A stretch of DNA of 5,416 nt from Desulfovibrio sp. UBA4079 (GCA_002382645.1 DFYP01000008.1:225-5640), one strand, 5' to 3'; counted from the stretch's first letter, positions 1 through 5,360 are shown. Notes: generated by a model not told the origin, from the sequence alone. Made by a program: numbers and translations.

Positions 1-8
1 GGCCGTTC

Positions 9-31
9 AAAAAACGCGCGGGCAAGGCGCG
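9..31 (-). terminator. Possible second, tandem intrinsic terminator
   Basis: On the minus strand CGCGC (31-27) pairs with GCGCG (19-15) across a 7-base loop and is followed at once by six T residues (14-9). This is the classic layout of a short GC stem plus U tract, directly downstream of the larger hairpin at 34-81. The stem has only 5 base pairs, so it may act as a back-up terminator or form only when the larger nested fold does not. Confidence 0.5.
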
Positions 32-33
32 GG

Positions 34-81
34 AAAAACGCAAGCCCGACGCCTATTCCCCATACGCGAGGGTTTGCGTTT
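34..81 (-). terminator. Probable intrinsic terminator of the minus-strand operon
   Basis: Read on the minus strand, the arm at 81-70 (AAACGCAAACCC) pairs with the arm at 47-36 (GGGCTTGCGTTT) with one A.C mismatch. A second, shorter stem (68-62 with 56-50) caps it. The 3' arm runs straight into a five-T tract at 38-34. The hairpin starts about 40 bases after the phosphatase stop codon, the expected place for an operon terminator. The T tract is short and partly inside the stem, so efficiency is uncertain. Confidence 0.55.
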
Positions 82-121
82 CTCGCGGCAACGCCGCCAT
101 CGCGGAATTTTCAACGGCCCG

Positions 122-715
122 CTAGCGGAACGGTCTGTAGTGCGGCTCACTGGCCAGGGCCAGCATCTCGCGGTCCCCGCCGGAGTCGCCGTAGACGTGG
201 ATCGGCGCGTACTCGGCCGGGTCCAGCAGGGCCGTGATCCGGCGCACCTTTTCCGGGCCGTGGCAGTTGGCCCCGGCGAAATTCCCGGTGATCCGCCCGG
301 CCGCCACCTCGGCCTCGGTGGCCGCCAGCTCCAGGCCCTGGTCCGCGCACCAGCCGCCCACCCAGTCCGCAAGCGAGGCCGAGACCACCAGCACCCGGTC
401 GCCGCGCGCCTGGTGTTCGCGGATGCGCGCGAGCGCCCCGGGCCGGATGAGCCCGGGCAGGACCTCGCGGCAGAAGGACTCCCCGGCGGCCCGGAAGCGC
501 TCCACGGGCCAGCCCCGGAAGAAGCGGCGCAGCACCAGGCTCTTGGCCCGGGCATTGCCCACGAGCCCGAGCTTGTAGCCCAGGAGCACGGGCAGCAGGG
601 CCAGGGCGCCGAGATAGAAGCGCGGCCCGGCCACGGCGTGGCGCAGGAAGTGGTAGAGCGTGTCGGCCCGGGTGATGGTGCCGTCGAAGTCGAACAGCGC
701 AAGCCCCCGGCTCAC
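122..715 (-). CDS. HAD-IB family phosphatase, probable lipid-linked phosphoribose phosphatase
   Basis: This 197-residue protein of the HAD superfamily (IB subclass, the phosphoserine phosphatase/PgpC-like group) has all four catalytic motifs: DFDGT with nucleophile D9 and acid D11, VSAS with S112, K156, and GDSGGD with D177 and D181. A hydrophobic stretch at about 33-51 in the cap resembles the membrane-associating segment of E. coli PgpC (YfhB), which suits a lipid phosphate substrate. The GTG start at 715 is chosen because it overlaps the preceding stop by 4 bases (GTGA), has GGAGGAG just upstream, and places the DFDGT motif at residue 9 as in the family. By context it should remove the 5-phosphate from polyprenyl-phosphoryl-phosphoribose, the step assigned to Rv3807c (a different fold) in mycobacteria. 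The substrate is inferred; phosphatidylglycerophosphate is an alternative. Confidence 0.88.
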   Translation of the reverse strand: MSRGLALFDFDGTITRADTLYHFLRHAVAGPRFYLGALALLPVLLGYKLGLVGNARAKSLVLRRFFRGWPVERFRAAGESFCREVLPGLIRPGALARIREHQARGDRVLVVSASLADWVGGWCADQGLELAATEAEVAAGRITGNFAGANCHGPEKVRRITALLDPAEYAPIHVYGDSGGDREMLALASEPHYRPFR

Positions 716-2487
716 GGCTCCTCCGCCTGGTCGAAGAGCAGGAACCCGTGGTCCTCGTAGAAGAACAGGAGATAGCCCGGGCCCTGGGGAATCGTGTCCG
801 AATAGGGCAGGTCCGAGAAGCCGTTCTCGGAAAGGAGCCGGTCCGTGCTCAGGGCGAAGCGGTGGGCCAGGAGATAGACCGTGGGCTCCTTGAAGGCCCG
901 GGCCCGGACCAGGTTGTCGCGCACGATGAAGGCGTGCAGGCTCTGCTTCTCGAAGACGAAACGCGCGGTGAGCGCGATGGTCAGGCCGCAGACCAGGACG
1001 ATGCCCAGGGCCAGGCCCCGGGCCAGGACCCCGGCCCCTGTCCGCCCGGGCTTGAGCCAGAGGAGCAGCGGGCTCCAGAGCATCCAGAACTGCGGGGCGT
1101 AGCGCGCCCACCAGGCCTCGGGATTGATGAGCGTGGAGCCGAGCACCCCGGCGGCCAGGAGCAGGGCGTACTTGCCCCGGCCCCGGGCCAGGACCCGGCG
1201 CGGCCGCACCAGGGCCACCCCGGCCAGCAGCCCGGAGAACACGAGGACCGCGCCCATGTACGGCCCGAACCCGCCCACCCGGGGGTCGGGCACGGTGAGG
1301 GCCTGGAACTCCTCCACCCGGCCCGGGAAGTCGAAGGGGTTCTTCAGCTCGGGCGCGGGGTCGCGCTCCACGATCTCGCAGCGCGAGAAGTTGGACACGA
1401 TGAGGTTGGCCAGCGGATTCTTGCCGCTCATGTACGGCGGCCGGAAGTGCTCGATGATCGAGCGGCCCTTGTGCTCGCCCATGAGCGGATGGAAGATGTG
1501 GTAGCCGCGCAGGAGGTTGTGGAGATAGGGGCTGGCGCCCAGGCCCAGGCCCAGGCAGAGCACGGCCAGGCCCAGGCAGCCGGCCCGCAGCAGATAGGTG
1601 CGCCGGGCGTGGACCAAGCAGAAGCCGCAGAGGCAGAACAGCGCCACCCCGGCATAGACCAGGCCCGTGAACTTCAGGTTGGCCAGGAGCGCGCCGCTCA
1701 TGGCCGCCAGGACCGCGTCCGCGGAATGGGCCCGGCCCCTGGCCCGGGCCAGGACCACGGTCTGGCCCAGGAGCACGGCCAGAAGCCCGTAGAGCGGGCC
1801 GTCCACGTAGAAGGTGAAGAACTGGCTGAGGACCACGGGATTGAGCGCCAGCAGGACGGCTCCGGCCAGGGCGTACACCCGGCGGACGCCCTGGTTCAGG
1901 AACAGCCGGAGCATCCCGAAGAAGCCGGCGCAGAGGAACAGGGCCTGGAGGCCCTTGGCGTTCTGGATCGAGGGCGTCCACTGGGCCAGGGCCGCGGCCA
2001 GGACCCAGGAGAGCTTGGGATAGTCGTCCACCCAGTGGTTGCCCGGATAGATCTGGATGAGCGGGTTGAGCCCGTCCAGGAAGGCCAGCACGGCCTCCTG
2101 GTGGTAGGCCTTGCCGTCGTAGGAGGTGTCGAAGAAGACCCCGCCCAGCCAGAGCCCGGCCAGGAACAGGGCCAGGAACAGCCCGATGCAGGCCAGCCTG
2201 CGGCCCCGGGACAGGTCCCGGCGCAGGAGCGTCCAGAACAGGAGCGCGGACCCGGCCAGGCCCAGGGGCAGCAGGGTCCGGTCCACCCCGCCCTCCAGGG
2301 CGAAGGTGATCTGGGCCGCCAGGAAGAGCACGAAGGGCAGGCCCAGGAACAGCAGGGCGAGCCCCAGGCAAAGGGCCTGGAGCGGCTCCATCCGGGGCGG
2401 CGTCCCGGGGGCGCGGCGGGCCCGGGCCGCGAACCAGAGGGCGATGAGGCCCGCGGCCAGGAACAGGAGGGCGGCTGCGGTGAGCAT
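712..2487 (-). CDS. GT-C/GT39-like polytopic membrane glycosyltransferase
   Basis: This 591-residue integral membrane protein has about ten or more hydrophobic segments (for example 2-20, 36-60, 71-87, 98-117, 161-170, 180-195, 205-222, 231-247, 275-293, 300-318, 410-427, 440-452, 490-508). It fits the GT-C fold that uses polyprenyl-phosphate sugars on the outer face of the inner membrane. The first large loop carries the acidic motif D120-TSY-D124-GKAYHQEA, where GT-C enzymes place catalytic and metal-binding acids, followed by NHWVDDYPK (150-158, D154/D155). A later loop has EAWWARYAPQFW (457-468) and a soluble tail of about 70 residues ends the protein. The ATG at 2487 overlaps the previous stop as TGATG, and the first helix begins at once, supporting this start. 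No Shine-Dalgarno is visible, so translation is probably coupled. Neighbours suggest a polyprenyl-phosphate pentose donor. The acceptor cannot be read from sequence. Confidence 0.85.
   Translation of the reverse strand: MLTAAALLFLAAGLIALWFAARARRAPGTPPRMEPLQALCLGLALLFLGLPFVLFLAAQITFALEGGVDRTLLPLGLAGSALLFWTLLRRDLSRGRRLACIGLFLALFLAGLWLGGVFFDTSYDGKAYHQEAVLAFLDGLNPLIQIYPGNHWVDDYPKLSWVLAAALAQWTPSIQNAKGLQALFLCAGFFGMLRLFLNQGVRRVYALAGAVLLALNPVVLSQFFTFYVDGPLYGLLAVLLGQTVVLARARGRAHSADAVLAAMSGALLANLKFTGLVYAGVALFCLCGFCLVHARRTYLLRAGCLGLAVLCLGLGLGASPYLHNLLRGYHIFHPLMGEHKGRSIIEHFRPPYMSGKNPLANLIVSNFSRCEIVERDPAPELKNPFDFPGRVEEFQALTVPDPRVGGFGPYMGAVLVFSGLLAGVALVRPRRVLARGRGKYALLLAAGVLGSTLINPEAWWARYAPQFWMLWSPLLLWLKPGRTGAGVLARGLALGIVLVCGLTIALTARFVFEKQSLHAFIVRDNLVRARAFKEPTVYLLAHRFALSTDRLLSENGFSDLPYSDTIPQGPGYLLFFYEDHGFLLFDQAEEP
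718..724 (-). promoter_or_regulatory. Ribosome binding site deciding the GTG start of the phosphatase
   Basis: GGAGGAG on the minus strand lies inside the last codons of the glycosyltransferase gene (Ala-Glu-Glu-Pro-stop), two bases before the GTG at 715. The spacing is tight, but the strong purine run together with the GTGA stop/start overlap supports translational coupling and this GTG over other starts. Confidence 0.65.
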
Positions 2488-2837
2488 CAGCGGAAGGCGA
2501 TGAGGCTGACCCCGGCCATGATGAGCACGAGTCCCAGCCCGTAGGTCAGGTTCAGGCGCTCCCCGAGCAGACCCACGGAGAGCAGGGCCACCAGCACATA
2601 GCTCAGGGAGACCACGGGATAGGCGATGGACAGGGGCATGTCCTTGAGCGTCAGGATCCAGGTCACCGTGGCCGCGCCGTAGATGAAGACCCCCACCAGC
2701 AGATGCCAGGACAGGCAGAAGCCGAACAGGTTGAGCGAGCAGGCCGCCCCGTTCTTGAGGCCCTCGGCCCCGAGCTTCAGGAGGATCTGGCCCACGCTGA
2801 TGAGCAGGACCGTGGCCGCGAGCAGAACGTATTTCAT
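2487..2837 (-). CDS. EamA/SMR-type four-helix transporter, candidate lipid-linked sugar flippase
   Basis: This 116-residue protein has four membrane helices (about 3-22, 40-62, 69-91, 97-115), the size and layout of small multidrug resistance and ArnE/ArnF proteins. Family features are GQILLK (16-21) in helix 1, the AYP turn with P74 opening helix 3, and LGE (91-93) at the helix 3/4 boundary. ArnE/ArnF are proposed to flip undecaprenyl-phosphate aminoarabinose to the periplasmic face. Here the gene sits between a lipid-phosphate-sugar synthase and a GT-C transferase that needs a flipped donor, so the same task is the best inference. The ATG is preceded by GAGGG, which overlaps the prenyltransferase stop codon. 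It probably works as a homo- or heterodimer, but no second SMR-like gene is in the window. A drug or metabolite exporter remains possible; context argues against it. Confidence 0.85.
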   Translation of the reverse strand: MKYVLLAATVLLISVGQILLKLGAEGLKNGAACSLNLFGFCLSWHLLVGVFIYGAATVTWILTLKDMPLSIAYPVVSLSYVLVALLSVGLLGERLNLTYGLGLVLIMAGVSLIAFR

Positions 2838-2842
2838 GCGAT

Positions 2843-2847
2843 CCCTC
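2843..2847 (-). promoter_or_regulatory. Ribosome binding site of the EamA gene overlapping the upstream stop
   Basis: On the minus strand the sequence reads TAGAGGGATCGCATG. The stop codon of the prenyltransferase (2849-2847) runs into GAGGG, which sits 5 bases before the ATG at 2837. This supports the chosen start and close coupling of the first two genes. Confidence 0.7.
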
Positions 2848-3740
2848 TACCTCAGAAGATTGCGCCAGACCACCACAGCCACGAAGAACGCGCCCCAGCA
2901 GAGGATCACGGCCTGGAGGAAGCGGTCCTTGAGCACGATGCGCGTGGGCGAGCCCGAATCCTTGTACACGAAGGTCAGCTGGAGGTAGCGCAGGATGCCC
3001 AGGACCACGAAGATCACCGAGAGGTAGATCTTGTCCGTGCCGAAGTGCCCGGCCACCGTGGGCGTGAGCGTGTACATGGTGTAGGCCACCACGACCACCG
3101 CGGCCATGATGCCCAGGCTCACGTTGATGAACTCGAGGTTGTAGCCGGCCCCGGCCTGGCGCATGCGCTTGCCGGTCTCGAGATAGATGATCTCGTCGTC
3201 GCGGCGCTTGGCCAGGGCCAGGAACAGGGCCAGGAGGAAGGTGGTCAGGATGATCCAGGCCGAAAGCTCGATGCCCGTCGCCGCCGAGCCCACGAACAGC
3301 CGGAGCACGAAGCCCAGGGCGATGATGCTCACGTCCAGCAGGGGCACGTGCTTGAGCTTCAGGCTGTAGAGCAGGTTGAGGCCGATGTACACGAGAATCC
3401 AGACCGTGCAGGCGGGCGGCAGCAGGACCAGGCAGAGGCCCAGGCCCGCGGCCAGGAGCCCGGCCGTCAGGCCCGCGGCCAGGCCCGGGCTGACCGCGCC
3501 GCTGGCGATGGGCCGGTTCTTCTTCTTGGGGTGCTCGCGGTCGGCCTCGCGGTCGCGCAGGTCGTTGAACACGTATACCCCGCTGGCCGTGAGGCTGAAG
3601 CAGGCAAAGGCCAGGAGCGAGGTGAGCAAAAGTTGCGCTTCCGTGACCCGCGCGGCGAACAGCACCGGAGCGAAGATGAACAGGTTCTTCAAGTACTGGT
3701 GCGGCCGCAGCAGGTAGAGGATGTCTTTGGTGGTGGCCAT
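2847..3740 (-). CDS. UbiA-family prenyltransferase, decaprenyl-phosphate phosphoribosyltransferase-like
   Basis: This 297-residue polytopic membrane protein of the UbiA superfamily has the N-terminal signature LLRPHQYLKNLFIFAPVLF (10-28) typical of the branch that includes mycobacterial Rv3806c (DPPR synthase). The first Asp-rich motif is N59-D60-LR-D63-REA-D67, followed by HPKKKNRPIASG. The second conserved region is YSLKLKHVPLLDV (125-137, D136) with IALGFVLR after it, and KRRDDE lies at 178-183. This branch joins PRPP and polyprenyl phosphate to give polyprenyl-phosphoryl-5-phosphoribose, rather than prenylating a quinone ring. The gene leads a four-gene operon with a flippase-like protein, a GT-C transferase and a HAD phosphatase, which fits that role. 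The ATG at 3740 gives the family's normal N-terminus. No Shine-Dalgarno precedes it, and a sigma-54-like promoter lies close upstream. Branch assignment is by motif recall, not alignment. Confidence 0.9.
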   Translation of the reverse strand: MATTKDILYLLRPHQYLKNLFIFAPVLFAARVTEAQLLLTSLLAFACFSLTASGVYVFNDLRDREADREHPKKKNRPIASGAVSPGLAAGLTAGLLAAGLGLCLVLLPPACTVWILVYIGLNLLYSLKLKHVPLLDVSIIALGFVLRLFVGSAATGIELSAWIILTTFLLALFLALAKRRDDEIIYLETGKRMRQAGAGYNLEFINVSLGIMAAVVVVAYTMYTLTPTVAGHFGTDKIYLSVIFVVLGILRYLQLTFVYKDSGSPTRIVLKDRFLQAVILCWGAFFVAVVVWRNLLR

Positions 3741-3755
3741 GGTGTCTGCGCAGGT

Positions 3756-3772
3756 TGCAAGGTCCGGGCCAG
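3756..3772 (-). promoter_or_regulatory. Candidate sigma-54 (-24/-12) promoter of the glycosylation operon
   Basis: The minus strand reads CTGGCCCGGACCTTGCA from 3772 to 3756. Against the sigma-54 consensus YTGGCACGRNNNTTGCW there is a single mismatch (A to C), and the required GG-N10-GC spacing is exact. The predicted transcription start is about 3745, only some 5 bases before the prenyltransferase ATG, so the mRNA would be nearly leaderless, in line with the missing Shine-Dalgarno. The match is strong, but the very short leader lowers confidence. If real, an enhancer-binding activator would be needed. A weaker sigma-70 alternative is TTTACA at 3820-3815 with a poor -10. Confidence 0.45.
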
Positions 3773-3837
3773 AGGGCCGGGGCGATGTCCCGCTCTACCA
3801 CCGGCCCGCGCCGCTGTAAACGCGGCCTCCCTCCCAT

Positions 3838-3866
3838 TTGCCTGCGCCCGGTTTCGACCCTATATT
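3838..3866 (+). promoter_or_regulatory. Candidate sigma-70 promoter of the lipoprotein gene
   Basis: TTGCCT at 3838-3843 (4 of 6 to TTGACA) and TATATT at 3861-3866 (5 of 6 to TATAAT) are separated by exactly 17 bases. This AT-rich hexamer stands out in a very GC-rich region. The predicted start of transcription, about 7 bases after the -10, falls at 3873-3874, the A of the ATG itself, which would make the message leaderless. A GGGG at 3867-3870 could be a weak ribosome site if transcription starts further upstream. Confidence 0.5.
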
Positions 3867-3873
3867 GGGGTCT

Positions 3874-4749
3874 ATGCGCACACTCCTCGTCCTGACCCTG
3901 TGCCTCACGCTGGCCGCCTGCGCGGCCAGAAGCCCCAGAGAGGCCGAGCCCGGAACCCCAGGCTCGCCCTGGCCCGCGGCCCTGGACCCGGGCCGCATGT
4001 ACCACGCCTTCCGGTTCATGGCCTCGGCCCAGCAGGCCAAGCAGGCCATCTGGGACTCCCGCAGCTCCTTCACCCTGCTGGGCGGGTCCCTGGTGGACCT
4101 GGACGTGTCCCAGGGACGGCTGCGGCTCCAGACCCAGATCCGCAGCACCCGCAGCGTGGCCACCTATCCCCCGGGCACGCAGTTCCGGCGCGGCTGCATC
4201 AATCCCTCGTCCGTGACCTGCGACACCTACCCGGACTTCGTGGAGCAGACCAAGGTGGAGCGCAAGACCGTGATCCTGCCCCTGGACTCCCTGGAGTCCG
4301 TGGCGCTCTACGCCCCGGCCACGGTGCGCGCCGTGGCGGAAAAGGGCCGGATCACCGACCTGGTGGCCCGCGACCCGGAAGTGGCCGGACTCCTGGCCGA
4401 CGCCCTGGCCACCCTGGCCCGGCCCTCGGGCTTCACGCCCCCGAGCGATCCGGGCCTGACCGTGAGCGACCTGACCTTTGCCCAGCGCCAGCGCCTGAAC
4501 CTGTCCTCAGGCGCGCTCATCACCAGCGTGCAGCGCAACGGCCCGGCCGAACGCGCCGGGCTGCGCTACCTGGACGTGATCCTCACGGCCGACGGCAAGA
4601 CCCTGGACGCCGCGGCCCTCATGGCCCGGATCAAGGCCCTGGACGCGCCCCTGCGTCTGGAGGTCCTGCACTGGCGCCTGGACAAGGACGACCCCCTGGA
4701 CAAGACCGGGCCCTTTTCCACGGAACTGCGGCCGGCCCGCGACCGTTAA
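3874..4749 (+). CDS. PDZ-domain lipoprotein of unknown function
   Basis: This 291-residue precursor has a short signal peptide with lipobox LAAC and acylated C16. Residue +2 is Ala rather than Asp, so outer-membrane sorting is expected in a Gram-negative cell. After a Pro-rich linker (about 20-38), an unrecognised domain spans about 42-185. It is rich in beta-forming stretches, and C108 and C116 could form a disulfide. A C-terminal PDZ domain covers about 205-268 (SSGALITSVQRNGPAERAGL then YLDVILTADGKTL), a fold that usually binds peptide C-termini or mediates assembly in envelope proteins. The ATG at 3874 is preferred over an in-frame TTG at 3838, because only the former puts the signal peptide at the N-terminus and the TTG overlaps a likely -35 element. 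It is followed 9 bases later by the VOC gene. It could be an envelope adaptor or scaffold; no specific partner can be named. Confidence 0.85.
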   Translation: MRTLLVLTLCLTLAACAARSPREAEPGTPGSPWPAALDPGRMYHAFRFMASAQQAKQAIWDSRSSFTLLGGSLVDLDVSQGRLRLQTQIRSTRSVATYPPGTQFRRGCINPSSVTCDTYPDFVEQTKVERKTVILPLDSLESVALYAPATVRAVAEKGRITDLVARDPEVAGLLADALATLARPSGFTPPSDPGLTVSDLTFAQRQRLNLSSGALITSVQRNGPAERAGLRYLDVILTADGKTLDAAALMARIKALDAPLRLEVLHWRLDKDDPLDKTGPFSTELRPARDR

Positions 4750-4753
4750 GGAG
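4748..4753 (+). promoter_or_regulatory. Ribosome binding site of the VOC gene overlapping the lipoprotein stop
   Basis: AAGGAG shares its first two bases with the TAA stop (4747-4749) of the lipoprotein gene and stands 5 bases before the ATG at 4759. It is the strongest Shine-Dalgarno in the window. It fixes the VOC start and indicates that the two genes are read from one message. Confidence 0.8.
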
Positions 4754-4758
4754 CCCCC

Positions 4759-5352
4759 ATGCCGAAACTCACCGGCGTGAACCACCTGGCCATGGCCACC
4801 GGCAACATGGACGCCACCATCGCCTTCTGGCGCGACCTCCTGGGCCTGCGCCTGGTCACGGGCCTGGGCCACCCGGGCTACCGCCACTACTTCTTCGAAA
4901 TCTCGGCCACGGACATGATCGCGTTCTTCGAATGGCCCGGGGTGGAGCCCGCCGCGCTCAAGGACCACGGCGCGCCCCGCACGGGCCCCCACGTCTTCGA
5001 CCACGTGTCTTTCGGGGTCGAGTCCGACGACGATCTCTGGGACCTCAAGGCCAAGCTCGAGGCCGCCGGGTTCTGGGCCTCGGAGATCATCGACCACGGC
5101 TTCATCCACTCGCTCTACGCATTCGACCCGAACAACATCGCCATCGAGTTCTCCGCGCCCGTGGCCGACTGCGACGTGCGCGCATATCCCGTGAACACCG
5201 ATTCCCAGCCCTCCCCCCTGGCCCAGGAAGGGCCGGACCCCCGGCCCGGCCGCTGGCCCGCGGCCACTCCCATCCCGGACCAGGACCGCGCCGTCTATCC
5301 CGGCGAAGGCGAGAAGATCAGGGAAGCCGTGGAAAAGAAAAAGAAAAGATAA
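4759..5352 (+). CDS. VOC family (glyoxalase/dioxygenase-like) metalloprotein
   Basis: This 197-residue protein has one complete vicinal-oxygen-chelate domain in its first ~135 residues, built from two beta-alpha-beta-beta-beta modules. Module 1 starts GVNHLAM with H9, includes the helix and turn FWRDLLGLRLV (23-33), and ends FFEWPG with E58. Module 2 starts FDHVSF with H82 and ends IAIEF with E130. H9, E58, H82 and E130 give the His/Glu/His/Glu metal site usual for glyoxalase-type members, so it is probably an active metalloenzyme. FDPNNIAIE (122-130) is the conserved closing strand. The tail (about 136-197) is Pro-rich, then strongly basic (EKKKKR), and is not part of the fold. The substrate cannot be deduced: glyoxalase, isomerase, ring-cleaving dioxygenase or thiol-transferase members all share this frame. 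No signal peptide is seen, so it should be cytoplasmic, unlike its lipoprotein neighbour. Confidence 0.87.
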   Translation: MPKLTGVNHLAMATGNMDATIAFWRDLLGLRLVTGLGHPGYRHYFFEISATDMIAFFEWPGVEPAALKDHGAPRTGPHVFDHVSFGVESDDDLWDLKAKLEAAGFWASEIIDHGFIHSLYAFDPNNIAIEFSAPVADCDVRAYPVNTDSQPSPLAQEGPDPRPGRWPAATPIPDQDRAVYPGEGEKIREAVEKKKKR

Positions 5353-5360
5353 GAAAAGAA

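Larger units (their letters stand above)
1..121. repeat. Nested imperfect inverted repeat filling the operon 3' region
   Basis: This non-coding stretch after the phosphatase stop codon is a series of concentric inverted repeats. Positions 1-12 pair with 108-119 (GGCCGTT-C-AAAA against TTTT-C-AACGGCC, one mismatch). Positions 15-18 pair with 101-104, 26-29 with 92-95, 36-47 with 70-81 (one G.T), and 50-56 with 62-68 (one mismatch) around a 5-base loop. An 8-base direct repeat, AAAAACGC, occurs at 10-17 and 34-41. The innermost part (36-81) is by itself a strong hairpin. The element may extend beyond the left edge of the window. It could be a compound terminator, a palindromic intergenic repeat, a small mobile-element remnant or a structured 3' RNA. 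The pairings are seen directly; the role is not known. Confidence 0.6.

Noticed and set aside
1..121. Integron attC site
   Set aside because: The length and imperfect palindrome are suggestive, but no correct GTTRRRY/RYYYAAC core pair is present and the neighbouring genes form an operon, not cassettes.
119..128. 10-base palindrome CCGCTAGCGG over the phosphatase stop
   Set aside because: It is mostly coding, has no partner site and no known operator match; it may be chance next to the inverted repeat.
1537..1554. Three tandem copies of GCCCAG
   Set aside because: They encode a Leu-Gly run in a membrane helix and reflect codon bias. Three copies in frame do not suggest phase variation.
716..2371. 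In-frame upstream extension of the HAD phosphatase
   Set aside because: The extension is a shadow of the glycosyltransferase gene. The GTG at 715 has a ribosome site and gives a normal HAD N-terminus.
748..2544. A 598-codon plus-strand open frame, antisense to the glycosyltransferase and extending into the flippase gene
   Set aside because: Its product is low-complexity (Gln, Gly, Glu, Pro, Ala runs) as expected for the reverse of Leu/Ala/Gly-rich membrane helices in GC-rich DNA. The opposite strand has clear family motifs.
3838..3873. TTG start 12 codons upstream for the lipoprotein
   Set aside because: It would place Pro-rich residues before the signal peptide, has no ribosome site, and coincides with the likely -35 hexamer.
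2488..4005. The glycosyltransferase frame stays open far upstream of its start
   Set aside because: The upstream part is Arg/Gly/Pro-rich, overlaps the flippase and prenyltransferase genes in another frame, and lacks a membrane start. The ATG at 2487 opens straight into the first helix.
4507..5109. A 200-codon minus-strand frame opposite the VOC and lipoprotein genes
   Set aside because: Its product is a Val/Gly/Glu-rich low-complexity sequence with no recognisable motif; the plus-strand genes explain the region fully.
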